The notes beneath the pieces were generated by a model. It was not told the DNA's origin and ran no database searches. It was given only the letters and a program-made list of their open reading frames with translations. Shown one piece after another: positions 25,311-33,864 of a stretch of DNA of 64,000 nt; the first letter of the stretch is position 1; each line of letters opens with the position of its first letter. Source of the DNA: CAYHCE01 sp964355015 (lineage in GTDB: Bacteria > Cyanobacteriota > Cyanobacteriia > PCC-6307 > Cyanobiaceae); the NCBI GenBank assembly GCA_964355015.1, contig CAYHCE010000018.1, forward strand, positions 1 through 64,000. Reading direction: 5' to 3'. The translations under genes were made by a program, and so were the position numbers.

Positions 25311-25787
25311 TCAGCGGGCCAGGCTGTCGCGATGCAGGGCCTGAATCGCGTCGAGGATCTGGCCGGCCTTGCCGCCGGGCAGATCGAGCCGGACAGCCAG
25401 TCCCTGCAGAAAGACGCGTTCGCTTGACACCATCACCCGATCGGAGTGCACGAGCTGAGCGGCCACGGCCAGAGCCGTTTCGCGTTGCGCGAGGTTGAGA
25501 GCGGGCACCGCCGCCGCCACGAGCCCGTCGGTCCCCTGCTCCCGCAGTTCCTTCAGCAGGGCGTCGAAGAGATCGCCCATCTGCTCCTCCGACTGATCGG
25601 CGTAGGGGGTGCGGTGCTCCAGCTGGCCGCGCAAGGCAAGGGCCTCCTCCTTGCCCAGCTGCCCGTCACAGGCCACAGCCGCCAGGGCGATCGCGGCAAA
25701 GGCCTTGCTGGCATCCATCAGGGCTCGTGGCAACTGAACCCATTGCAGCAGGGGCGGCGCCGGGCGGCACCCCGGGTGGGGATTCAT
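25311..25787 (-). CDS. TerB-like helical protein
   Basis: 158 residues as the longest frame; the ATG at 25718 (residue 24, MDASKAFAAIALAAVACDGQ) is a good alternative because the TerB-like helices begin there. The body resembles tellurite-resistance TerB: acidic helices with ACDGQLGKEEALALRGQL and VSSERVFLQGLAVRLDL, with Asp/Glu that bind metal in TerB. Members are soluble and poorly understood in cyanobacteria. It is 28 bases upstream of the TPM gene and divergent from the CCB-like gene. Confidence 0.7.
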   Translation of the reverse strand: MNPHPGCRPAPPLLQWVQLPRALMDASKAFAAIALAAVACDGQLGKEEALALRGQLEHRTPYADQSEEQMGDLFDALLKELREQGTDGLVAAAVPALNLAQRETALAVAAQLVHSDRVMVSSERVFLQGLAVRLDLPGGKAGQILDAIQALHRDSLAR

Positions 25788-25858
25788 GTCTTCGTTCCTG
25801 GTCGTATGCCGCGGCAGACTGTGGGAAATCGATCAGCCCGCGGCGCTGCCTGCCCGCC

Positions 25859-26542
25859 ATGCCCGCTCCGGCCCGTTTCTGCCTGGTGGCCGGGCTGCTC
25901 GGCCTGCTGCTCTGCCTGTTCAACCAAGGCAGCGCCGCCGAGCTCACCCCGGCGCTGGAGCGGGCCGCCGTGCTGGCCAGCCTGATGGCCGTGGGCCTGA
26001 TGCTGGTGGCCGTGCTCTGGACACGGGCCACACCAGCCGCTCCCACCCGGGCGGAGCTGGCCGGGGATCAGGGGCTGGAGCTGCAAGCGGGTCTGCCCGG
26101 GGAGCTGGCCCGGGAGCTGGCCTGGGGCAGCCACATGCTGCTCAGCGCCACGCCCGCGGCCACCGTGCTGCTGCACTGGAGCGGCCGCTGCCTGCTCCGC
26201 CGCGGGGTGCTCGGAGCTGCACCCTTCCAGCCAGGATCGGTCTGCGAGCGAGCGCGAAGCAGCGGCAGGGCCATCTCCCTGGTGAACCTGCGGCTGTACC
26301 CGGCGCGCGAGGAGTTCAGCAGCCTGCCGGAGGGGACCCCGGCCGTGCTGGTCCAGCCGATCGGTGCGGACGGCTGGCTGGTGCTGGGGGGCTGGTCGCC
26401 ACGCTGCTTCAGCCGCAGCGACGAGGTTTGGGTGGAGGGCTGGGCCCTGAAGCTCAGAACGTCACTGGAGGCCTGGAGCGGGGCCGATCCGATGGGGGAG
26501 GCACCTGCAGCTGGGACTGCACCCGACCCCCCGGCGTCGTGA
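25859..26542 (+). CDS. Cofactor assembly of complex C subunit B (CCB2/CCB4-like)
   Basis: 227 residues from the ATG at 25859. Two close hydrophobic segments at the N-terminus (CLVAGLLGLLLCLFNQG and AAVLASLMAVGLMLVAVLW) form a hairpin, followed by a soluble domain with LRRGVLGAAPFQPGSVCERA, LYPAREEFSSLPEGTPAVLV and GGWSPRCFSRSDEVWVEGW. This arrangement matches CCB2/CCB4, needed for covalent attachment of heme ci to cytochrome b6. Assignment is from overall pattern, not from catalytic residues. Its last 89 bases are also coding for lptC on the other strand. Confidence 0.7.
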   Translation: MPAPARFCLVAGLLGLLLCLFNQGSAAELTPALERAAVLASLMAVGLMLVAVLWTRATPAAPTRAELAGDQGLELQAGLPGELARELAWGSHMLLSATPAATVLLHWSGRCLLRRGVLGAAPFQPGSVCERARSSGRAISLVNLRLYPAREEFSSLPEGTPAVLVQPIGADGWLVLGGWSPRCFSRSDEVWVEGWALKLRTSLEAWSGADPMGEAPAAGTAPDPPAS

Positions 26543-27605
26543 ACTCCGCGAGTCCCTTATCGCCGACCCTGCCGCTGAGTTGCTCGCTGCGCGTGATCTG
26601 TCGGTTGGCATCGCGCTCGAGCCGAACGCCTCCACTGGCATCGATTGCCCGGGTGACCCAGTTCCAGCGGCACTGCTGAGCCCACAGCCGCTCCCCGGGC
26701 TGACGCAGGTGACACTCCGATGGGATGAACGCCGTCCGTTCCGCGAGGCGCAACTCCAGGGAGCCACCGCTCACACTGAGCTTGTCGGCCCTTCCCGTGA
26801 ACGGCAGTTCCGTGCTCAGTCGCTTGTCGCGCACGTTCCAGCGGAGGCGCTGGGCGTCGACGACAGCCTTCTGAGCCGGATCGACGAACCGCACCGGCGC
26901 CAGGGCATCCACCACTTCCTCGCGGGTGTTGCCCTCCAGAGACGAGGCCGTCAGCGTCTGGACGCGGCCCTTCTCGCCGGCCGGCCGCCGCTCCCCCTTC
27001 ACCGGTCCCGCGGCCTTGAGCGCGCCGCTGCGGGGGAACCAGTCGGCCCGGCTGACCCGCAGGTCGATCTCCGGCTGCTGCAGCCGGGTGGGTCCGCGCA
27101 GCTCCAGCTTGTCCTTGTTCAGCAGGAAGCGGGCCGTGCCGGCCGTGAGGCGGGAGGAGCGCTCGGTGACCATCGGCCGTCGATCGATTTCCATCAGCGA
27201 GCGACTGGGGATCCAGCGCACCCGATCACCGCTGATCAGCACCGGCGTGTCACCCCCAACCAGCTGGATGCGCACGGCACCTTCCAGCTGGATCACCTCG
27301 CCATCATTGATGACGGTGCCGCTGATGGCCTGGATCCGATAGCGCGGCTTGCCTGCGGCGAAGACCACCCCCCGGGGCTGCCTGGCCTGGGCGACCCGTC
27401 GCTGCAGGTCGTAGCGGGCCTCCGGGCTGGTCAGCTCCCAGGCCGGCAGGCCCTTGCCGTCCTGCTGGCGCAGGTTCAGGGAACGGAACACGAAGGGCTG
27501 GGATTTCGGCTGCGGCTGCGGTGCACGGGAGCAGCCCAGCAGGGTACCCAGCGGCAGAACGAGGGCGAGCAGCAGGGGCAGCGAACGTCTCACGAGGAGC
27601 GTCAC
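26454..27605 (-). CDS. lptC: LptC-type lipopolysaccharide export protein
   Basis: 383 residues from the GTG at 27605. The first 20 or so form a lipoprotein-like signal (LPLLLALVLPLGTLLGC, Cys at about 25). The rest is a series of beta-strands of the LptC/OstA type, such as VINDGEVIQLEGAVRIQ, VLISGDRVRWIPSRSLME and ASGGVRLERDANRQITRSEQ. It is about twice the length of Escherichia coli LptC, which seems usual in cyanobacteria. It would pass lipopolysaccharide across the periplasm. It is coupled to metG by GTGA and overlaps the convergent CCB-like gene by 89 bases. Confidence 0.8.
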   Translation of the reverse strand: MTLLVRRSLPLLLALVLPLGTLLGCSRAPQPQPKSQPFVFRSLNLRQQDGKGLPAWELTSPEARYDLQRRVAQARQPRGVVFAAGKPRYRIQAISGTVINDGEVIQLEGAVRIQLVGGDTPVLISGDRVRWIPSRSLMEIDRRPMVTERSSRLTAGTARFLLNKDKLELRGPTRLQQPEIDLRVSRADWFPRSGALKAAGPVKGERRPAGEKGRVQTLTASSLEGNTREEVVDALAPVRFVDPAQKAVVDAQRLRWNVRDKRLSTELPFTGRADKLSVSGGSLELRLAERTAFIPSECHLRQPGERLWAQQCRWNWVTRAIDASGGVRLERDANRQITRSEQLSGRVGDKGLAEFTTPGGRVQSQLQVPPPSDRPRSRPPVTF

Positions 27606-29185
27606 AGTCCGTCGCCCAGTTCGAGCCGGGCCATCACCGGCGCAGGCTCCGGCAGAAGCGCACCGGCGTCCAGTCCGCCCCACTGCAGCTGTTCCAGCCA
27701 GGGCCTGGCGGCGGCGGCAGGCGCATCCGTGGAGGGCGGACCGCTCAGCAAGGGCCGCTGGCCCAGCTGCAGCAACATCCGTTCGGAGAGATCCGGCAGC
27801 AGCGAAGCGATCAGCAGGGCGACATGCCGGGCCGCCTCCAGCACCGCATAGAGGTCGTCGGCCACTTGCTGGCGTTGATCCTCCTGCTTCATGCGGCTCC
27901 AGGGCGCCTGCTCATTGAGATAGCCGTTGGCGGTGATGGCCAGCTGCAGCGCCGCTTCCGCCGCCTGGCGGAAGTCGAGGCGCTCCATTCCTTCCAGCAC
28001 CTGCTCGCGGGCACCGGCAGCCACCAGGGCGAGCGGATGGGTCCCGTCCACGGACGCGGCGGCCGGCGGCACGGCGCCGTCGAACCAGCGCCGCGCCATC
28101 GAGGAGGTGCGGTTCAGCAGGTTGCCGATCGTGTTGGCCAGGTCGTTGTTGACGAGGTCGATGAAGCGCTGCTGCTGCACATCGCCGTCCTCACCGAAGG
28201 GAATGTCGCGCAGCAGGTACCAGCGCACCGCATCCCGCCCCCAGCGTTCGAGCAGCTCGGCCGGATCGAGCACGTTGCCGAGTGACTTGCCCATCTTCTG
28301 GCCCTCCCGGGTGAGGAAGCCGTGTCCGAACACCTGAGCCGGCAGGTCCAGACCGGCCGAAAGCAGCATGGCGGGCCAGTAGACGGCATGAAAACGCAGG
28401 ATGTCCTTGCCGATCACGTGGACCCGGGCCGGCCAGCCCCGCTGGGACACCAGGTTGAGGTCGGCGGGATCCGCAGGATCCAGCAGGGCCGTGAGGTAGC
28501 CCACCAGGGCGTCGAACCAGACGTAAAATGTGTGCTCCGGATGGCCGGGCACCGGGATGCCCCAGGGCAGGTTGAGGCGTGAGATCGAGAAATCACGCAG
28601 ACCCTGGGCCACGAAGTTCTCCACCTCGCGGCGACGCCCGGCGGGGGCAATGAAATCAGGACGGGCGATCAGTGCCTCGATCGCCGTCTGATAGCGGGAG
28701 AGTCGGAAGAAGAGGTTCAGCTCGTCGCGCCACTCGAGTGGGCGCTGATGGATGGGGCACTGAGGCTTGCTGGCCTCGGCGGAATCGTCCTTGAACTCCT
28801 CGCAGGCCACGCAGTACCAACCCCGCTGCCGGCCCTCCACCACGTCGCCGGAGGCTTCGACACGCCGGTAGAACTGCTCGACGATCAGGTGATGACGGCT
28901 TTCGCTGGTGCGGATGAACCGGTCGTTGCCGATCTGCCAGCGCCGCCAGAGGTCGCGGTACAGGGCGCTGACCTGATCGCAGTGGGCCTGGGGCGACAGC
29001 CCGGCCGCCTCGGCGGTCCGCTGGATCTTGAGCCCGTGCTCGTCGCAGCCGGTGATGAAGAGCACCCGCTCCCCCTTCAGACGCTGGAAGCGAGCCAGGG
29101 CGTCGCAGGCCAGGGTGGTGTAGGCGCTACCGAGATGGGGCTTGTCGTTGACGTAGTAGAGGGGGGTGGTGAGGGTGTAGGTCAT
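27602..29185 (-). CDS. metG: Methionyl-tRNA synthetase
   Basis: 527 residues. The class I signature HIGH appears as HLGS (17-20) and KMSKS as KMGKS (297-301). A zinc-knuckle region (CVACEEF, later CPIH) lies in the connective peptide. The anticodon-binding helical domain fills the C-terminal third; no C-terminal EMAP-like extension is present, as in other short cyanobacterial enzymes. The stop overlaps the GTG of lptC. It charges initiator and elongator tRNA-Met; one CAU tRNA gene lies 8 kb away. Confidence 0.96.
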   Translation of the reverse strand: MTYTLTTPLYYVNDKPHLGSAYTTLACDALARFQRLKGERVLFITGCDEHGLKIQRTAEAAGLSPQAHCDQVSALYRDLWRRWQIGNDRFIRTSESRHHLIVEQFYRRVEASGDVVEGRQRGWYCVACEEFKDDSAEASKPQCPIHQRPLEWRDELNLFFRLSRYQTAIEALIARPDFIAPAGRRREVENFVAQGLRDFSISRLNLPWGIPVPGHPEHTFYVWFDALVGYLTALLDPADPADLNLVSQRGWPARVHVIGKDILRFHAVYWPAMLLSAGLDLPAQVFGHGFLTREGQKMGKSLGNVLDPAELLERWGRDAVRWYLLRDIPFGEDGDVQQQRFIDLVNNDLANTIGNLLNRTSSMARRWFDGAVPPAAASVDGTHPLALVAAGAREQVLEGMERLDFRQAAEAALQLAITANGYLNEQAPWSRMKQEDQRQQVADDLYAVLEAARHVALLIASLLPDLSERMLLQLGQRPLLSGPPSTDAPAAAARPWLEQLQWGGLDAGALLPEPAPVMARLELGDGL

Positions 29186-29220
29186 CGGCGATGGTGAAGG
29201 GCCCGCTGCGCCGCCAAAGC

Positions 29221-29237
29221 GGCCCCGCGCCGGGGCC
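29221..29237. repeat. GC-rich inverted repeat between divergent genes
   Basis: GGCCCC and GGGGCC pair perfectly around GCGCC in the gap between metG and the divergent small ORF/oxidoreductase unit. It could be an operator or leader hairpin; no further evidence. Confidence 0.3.
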
Positions 29238-29280
29238 GGATCCTACCCAGCGCTCTCTGCCTTCCCGACCGGACCCTGCG

Positions 29281-29379
29281 ATGCCCCCAGCGGACCCCGC
29301 CAGCCAGCCACCTTCCGAGCCGAACCGCAGCACGCTCAGCCTGGCGGCTCTCAGCGACATTGAGGACGAAGCCGAATGA
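29281..29379 (+). CDS. Possible 32-residue protein ahead of an oxidoreductase
   Basis: A short frame, MPPADPASQPPSEPNRSTLS followed by LAALSDIEDEAE, whose TGA overlaps the ATG of the next gene (ATGA). The N-terminus is Pro/Ser-rich and the C-terminus acidic. The tight overlap and sensible composition make it a candidate coupled leader or small conserved protein, but the length alone does not exclude chance. Confidence 0.4.
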   Translation: MPPADPASQPPSEPNRSTLSLAALSDIEDEAE

Positions 29380-31208
29380 GCAGCAGCGACGATCGCGCCG
29401 CCGTGGTGGTGTGGGGAGGTGGCAGCGGCGGTGTGGCTGCGGCCCTGCAGGCTGCCCGCGGCGGGGCCGACACCCTGCTGCTGACCCCGGGGCCCTGGCT
29501 GGGGGGGATGGTGAGTGCCGCTGGAGTCTGCGCCCCCGACGGCAACGAACTGAGCCCCTGGCAGACCGGGCTCTGGGGGGGCCTGTTGCGGGCCCTGCAG
29601 CGGCAGGAACCCGAGGGACTCGATCAGAATTGGGTGAGCTGCTTCGGCTGGCGCCCGGCCAGCGCAGAGCGGATCCTGCAGGACTGGGTGGCCGCGGAGC
29701 CACGGCTGCGCTGGTGGAGTGGCTGCAGCCTCAGGGGGGTGCGCCGCAGCGGAGCCCGCCTGACGGCGATCGAACTCGAAAGGGGCGGAGTGCCGCTGCG
29801 CGTGGGTCTGGATCTGGCGATCGACGGCAGCGATCGTGGCGAGCTGTTTCCCCTCGCCGATGCGCCGTTCCGGCTCGGCTGGGAGGCGCGGGAGGAGTGG
29901 GACGAACCCAGCGCACCGCCGCGTACGAGGCTGGAGCAGGAGCCCTTCTTCAGGAACCAGCCGGTGCAGTCGCCCACCTGGGTGGTGCTGGGGCGCCTGG
30001 GCAGCGGCGTCTGCCCGAGGGGCGTCGTACCGGCAGCGCCGTTCGAGCGAGCCACCGAGCGGTTCGGCCTGGAGCGCACCCTCACCTACGGGCGGCTGCC
30101 CGGCGGTCTGGTCATGCTGAACTGGCCTCTGCACGGCAACGACTGGCACGGGGATCTGGGCCGCGCCTTCCGGAACGATCCAGGCGCTGAAGCCCTGCTC
30201 TATCAGGAGATGCAGGCCCACAGCCTCGCTTTCGTCCGCGCCCTCGCAGAGGCCAGCGCCGGCTGGCTGGAAGCCGCCGGTGTGTTTCCCGCCCCGGACG
30301 GGTGCGCCACCGCCCTGAAGGGCGGCTCCCCGCTGGCCCTGATGCCCTACTGGCGGGAGGGCAGGCGGCTGGTCGGGCAGGCCCTCGTGCTGGAGCAGGA
30401 TCTGCTGCCCCTTCCACCCGGGGGCGCTGAGGTCGGCGGAGAAGAGGACAGCGGAGCGGGGGCCTGGATCGGACCCTTGCCATGTGACGACGCGGGCCGG
30501 ATCACGGCGGTGGCGGTGGGCAACTACGCCAACGACCATCACTATCCCGGCGAAGACTGGCCCCTGGCCCCGAAGAGCTGCCGCTGGGGCGGTCGCTGGA
30601 GCGGCACGCCCTTCGCCATCCCCTACGGCGCCCTGGTGAGCGCTCAGGTGGAGAACCTGCTGGCGGCGGAGAAGTGCTTCAGCTGCAGCCACATGGCCAA
30701 CGGAGCCACCCGCCTCCAGCCCCTGATCCTCAACATCGGCCAGGCGGCCGGGGCTGCGGCAGCCCTCTGCGTGGCACGTTCCGTGCCGCCCGGCGCCCTG
30801 CCGGTGGATGCCCTGCAGGAGGCGCTGATCGCCGATCGCCTGGCCCCGGCCGGGCCCGTGCCCCTCTGGGACACCCCCTGGCACCATCCGGACTGGAGCG
30901 AACGGCAGCGGCGGGCGCTGCGCGATCCCGACCTGCTCAGCCGCGGCGGCCAGCTGCGGGAGACAGGGTCCTGCAGCCCGTACCAGGCTCCCGTCGAACC
31001 GCACGAAGACCGCTTCTCCGGCAGCCTGATGCCGGATGGGAGTGGCGGTTACAGACTCGAGACAGCCGGCAGGATCTGGCCGCTGATCACCCTGGAGCCA
31101 GCCCTGCACCAGTGGCTCCGCCGGCAGGACCGCCACTGCCAGGTGAGCCTGATCGGCGTGGCCAATCCCTGGGGCCCCTGGCTGAGGGTCTCCCGACTGG
31201 CGGACTAA
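29376..31208 (+). CDS. FAD-dependent oxidoreductase
   Basis: 610 residues. The dinucleotide-binding motif GGGSGGVAAALQAARGG lies at about residues 14-30, followed by LGGMVSAAGVCAPDGNE and DLAIDGSDRGELFPLADAPF. Near the middle are AEKCFSCSHMANGATRLQP and NIGQAAGAAAALCVA, a pattern of the FAD_oxidored family (PF12831-like). The substrate is not evident. No signal peptide, so probably cytoplasmic. The C-terminal 120 residues are a separate small domain. Its stop overlaps the 3' end of the convergent RNase gene by 4 bases. Confidence 0.85.
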   Translation: MSSSDDRAAVVVWGGGSGGVAAALQAARGGADTLLLTPGPWLGGMVSAAGVCAPDGNELSPWQTGLWGGLLRALQRQEPEGLDQNWVSCFGWRPASAERILQDWVAAEPRLRWWSGCSLRGVRRSGARLTAIELERGGVPLRVGLDLAIDGSDRGELFPLADAPFRLGWEAREEWDEPSAPPRTRLEQEPFFRNQPVQSPTWVVLGRLGSGVCPRGVVPAAPFERATERFGLERTLTYGRLPGGLVMLNWPLHGNDWHGDLGRAFRNDPGAEALLYQEMQAHSLAFVRALAEASAGWLEAAGVFPAPDGCATALKGGSPLALMPYWREGRRLVGQALVLEQDLLPLPPGGAEVGGEEDSGAGAWIGPLPCDDAGRITAVAVGNYANDHHYPGEDWPLAPKSCRWGGRWSGTPFAIPYGALVSAQVENLLAAEKCFSCSHMANGATRLQPLILNIGQAAGAAAALCVARSVPPGALPVDALQEALIADRLAPAGPVPLWDTPWHHPDWSERQRRALRDPDLLSRGGQLRETGSCSPYQAPVEPHEDRFSGSLMPDGSGGYRLETAGRIWPLITLEPALHQWLRRQDRHCQVSLIGVANPWGPWLRVSRLAD

Positions 31209-33235
31209 CGCGCCTCGAGCCGCAGCAGATCCGAAAGGGAATCCACCAGCTGCACGTGCACCCCGAGGGCATCGCCGGGCAGGCAACCCTCCGGGCAGCG
31301 CACCGGCTGGTCCATCGCCAGGGCCTCGAGATGGACCAGGCCAAGCCGGTCCTGGGGGCGCAGCCAGCGCAGGAAGATCCCGGCCCAGCGCGCGCCGCGG
31401 TGCTGTTCGAACCAGACCTGCTGCCAGTGACGCTGATCCTCCCGGCTGATCTGGATCCCCTCCCGCAGCACCGGCTCCAGCTCCTGCAGCACCTCGCCGA
31501 GGGCCACCGCCTCGAGGGGAGTGCCGCCCTGGAGCTGGGCTCCCAGCTGACGCTGCACCAGCAGATCGCCGTACCGGCGGATGGGCGAGGTGGCCTGCAC
31601 GTAGGCGGCCAGTCCGAGGCTGAAGTGGGGCGATGGGGTCACACCGGTGCTGCCGCGGCTGAGGCAGCGTCTGAGCGCCGCCAGGCGAACCGGTCCCTCC
31701 GGCAGGGCCTGGAGCTCCGCCGCTGGTGGCAGCTCGCAGGGGGGCTGGCCGCGGTAGGGCAGGGCCAGCCCGTGGCGGACGCCATGCTCGGCCACCACGG
31801 CACCCGCAAGGATCATCGCCTCGGCCACCAGGGAGCGGGCCGGCGAAGGATCGGTGATCTCCAGCTCTGCCAGCTCACCACGGCAGCGGATCCGTCCTTC
31901 GGGTTGCTCCATCAGCAGGGCTCCCTTGCCCTCACGCCACTGCCGCCGCCGTGCCAGCAGCCCGTGCAGGAGGGCCAGATCGGGCTCCTGGGGAGGGGCA
32001 AGATCGATCAGGGCATCCCCGTCGCCGTAGGTGAGCCGGTAGGTGGGGCGCACCCAGCTGCGCATCAGTTCATAGGTGGCCACGCCGCCATCCTCCGCGA
32101 GCTCGATGGCCAGGCTCCAGGCGGCGCAGCGTTGCCCCTGGCGCAGGCTGAACGGGCCTACGGCAAGGGGGAGGGGGAACATCGGCACGATGGCTGACGC
32201 AAGGTACAGGCTGGAGGCCCTCCGCCGCGCCTCCAGGTCGAGAGGCGAGCCGTGCGGCACCAGGCGACCGGGGTCGGCGATATGGACCCACAGACGGCGG
32301 CGGCCGTCCGCCAGGGTCTCGAGCGAGAGGGCGTCGTCGATCTCCTCGGTGTCGACGTCATCAAGGGTGTAGGAGCGCTGAGCGGTGAGATCGCAGCGCT
32401 CTGCGTCACCGGGCTGCTCCTCCCCGGCGCTGCCGGCCAGACGCTCGGCTTCCGCCAGCAACGCCGGCGTGAATCCCTCCTCCCAGACGGAGCGGCGCAG
32501 GGAGGGCAGGCCGTGGGGCTCCCACTGCCCCAGATCCACTAGCAGCCGGCGGATCGGGCCGGGCTCGGCGGCACAATGGGCCTGCTGCAGGGTGCGACGC
32601 AGCTCCGCTGGGAGGGGCGTGTCCGTGGCACCGGAGGCGAGCGCCAGAAGCAGCTCGAGCTGCAGGCGCTGGGGCTCGGCCAGGTCACCGGGATCGATCG
32701 GTCGGCGCTGGCGCAGCAGCTCGAACCAGTGCTCCTGTCGTTGCTCCTCCAGGGCACTGTGGCGCCGGTCATGGCGCAGCTGGCGCAGATCCCGCAGCGC
32801 ACGAGGATGGAGGCGACCCTGGCGCCAGCGGAACAGGAGCTGATTCGGCTGCTGAAGCAGGAGCCAGCAGGCCGCCCGGTCCGCCGGCGTGTCCGCGCTG
32901 GCCAGCAGACCCACCAGCTCCTCGAGCGGCAGTCCTGCGGCGTCAGCGGACCCATCGTTGACCAGCAGCAGCCAGGCGGCCGCCAGGTCACGGCGACTCG
33001 GGTTTGCCGCATCGAGATCGGCCTCGCTGAGCTGCCAGGGCGGCTGCTCCAGCCGCGTGGGCACGGGCAGGCCCGGTGGCAGGGCAGCGATCAGGTCCAG
33101 CTGTCGCAGAGGCAGCTGCTCGGCTCGCCCCTGAAAGCCCACCCGCAGCCTGGCCCGGCTGCCTGTGAGGCTGTCGATCAGGCCCAGTTCGGCGCCTCTG
33201 GGCCCGCTCAGGCCAACCAGATCACCCGGATGCAA
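31205..33235 (-). CDS. RNase II/RNase R family exoribonuclease
   Basis: 676 residues, apparently from a TTG at 33235, since no in-frame ATG lies near (LHPGDLVGLSGPRGAELG). The RNB catalytic domain is clear: YTLDDVDTEEIDDALSLE carries the Asp cluster that binds magnesium, with WVHIADPGRLVPHGSPLDLE and YVQATSPIRRYGDLLVQRQL later. The region before RNB is a helical segment rather than canonical cold-shock domains, and the C-terminal S1-like part is short. It degrades RNA 3' to 5'. It is convergent with the oxidoreductase and 37 bases downstream of rpsR on the same strand. Confidence 0.92.
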   Translation of the reverse strand: MHPGDLVGLSGPRGAELGLIDSLTGSRARLRVGFQGRAEQLPLRQLDLIAALPPGLPVPTRLEQPPWQLSEADLDAANPSRRDLAAAWLLLVNDGSADAAGLPLEELVGLLASADTPADRAACWLLLQQPNQLLFRWRQGRLHPRALRDLRQLRHDRRHSALEEQRQEHWFELLRQRRPIDPGDLAEPQRLQLELLLALASGATDTPLPAELRRTLQQAHCAAEPGPIRRLLVDLGQWEPHGLPSLRRSVWEEGFTPALLAEAERLAGSAGEEQPGDAERCDLTAQRSYTLDDVDTEEIDDALSLETLADGRRRLWVHIADPGRLVPHGSPLDLEARRRASSLYLASAIVPMFPLPLAVGPFSLRQGQRCAAWSLAIELAEDGGVATYELMRSWVRPTYRLTYGDGDALIDLAPPQEPDLALLHGLLARRRQWREGKGALLMEQPEGRIRCRGELAELEITDPSPARSLVAEAMILAGAVVAEHGVRHGLALPYRGQPPCELPPAAELQALPEGPVRLAALRRCLSRGSTGVTPSPHFSLGLAAYVQATSPIRRYGDLLVQRQLGAQLQGGTPLEAVALGEVLQELEPVLREGIQISREDQRHWQQVWFEQHRGARWAGIFLRWLRPQDRLGLVHLEALAMDQPVRCPEGCLPGDALGVHVQLVDSLSDLLRLEAR

Positions 33236-33272
33236 GTGACAGGCTCCGCAGCGGGAGGGGGGAACGGAGGGA

Positions 33273-33494
33273 TCAGCCCTCGGGGTTCACGAAGGGCAGC
33301 AGAGCCACGATGCGAGCTCGCTTGACGGAATTGGTGAGGTCGCGCTGCTGCTTGGCAGTGAGGCCGGTGAGCCGGCGGGGCAGGATCTTGCCGCGCTCGG
33401 TGATGAACTTCTTGAGAAGATCGACATCCTTGTAGTCGATCGGATCACCGGGCTTGATCGGTGAGAGACGCTTCTTGAAAAAGGAACTGGACAT
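33273..33494 (-). CDS. rpsR: 30S ribosomal protein S18
   Basis: A 73-residue basic protein. KPGDPIDYKDVDLLKKFITE, ERGKILPRRLTGLTAKQQRD and RARIVALLPFV are the S18 signatures. Length matches cyanobacterial S18. It lies 65 bases downstream of rpmG on the same strand, the usual rpmG-rpsR arrangement in cyanobacteria, with the RNase II/R gene downstream. Confidence 0.97.
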   Translation of the reverse strand: MSSSFFKKRLSPIKPGDPIDYKDVDLLKKFITERGKILPRRLTGLTAKQQRDLTNSVKRARIVALLPFVNPEG

Positions 33495-33559
33495 GGATAA
33501 CGGCTGAAAACGGGACGGAAAGACGTGATGGGGCCTCCGCGCTCACGGAGACCCGACCC

Positions 33560-33754
33560 TCACTTGATCTCCTTGTGGACGGTGCTCTTGTTGCAGTGAG
33601 GGCAGAACTTCTTCAGTTCCAGCCGTTCTGTGGTGTTGCGGCGGTTCTTCTCGGTGGTGTAACGAGACACCCCCGGGGACCGCTTGGCGGGATTGGACCG
33701 GCATTCCGTGCACTCAAGAGTGATCACGAGCCGGACGCCCTTGTTCTTGGCCAT
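33560..33754 (-). CDS. rpmG: 50S ribosomal protein L33
   Basis: 64 residues. KGVRLVITLECTECRS and YTTEKNRRNTTERLELKKFC then PHCNKSTVHKEIK contain the two CxxC pairs of the zinc-binding L33 type (CTEC and CPHC). First gene of the rpmG-rpsR unit, divergent from pheT across a 110-base gap. Confidence 0.97.
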   Translation of the reverse strand: MAKNKGVRLVITLECTECRSNPAKRSPGVSRYTTEKNRRNTTERLELKKFCPHCNKSTVHKEIK

Positions 33755-33864
33755 GGTAAGGACGTGCGCCGCTTGTGCGAGGCGTACTGACGATCAGATA
33801 CCTTACCGCCCCGTGCTCCACCCTCCCGATCCTTAGGATTCTCCACTCCGATCGATGAAGCCAG

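Noticed and set aside
25311..25787. Tellurite-resistance operon
   Set aside because: A single TerB-like protein beside TPM and pcxA genes, without terC/D/E/Z; a resistance call is unsupported.
29127..31286. 719-codon minus-strand frame across the FAD oxidoreductase
   Set aside because: Antisense shadow; no family pattern.
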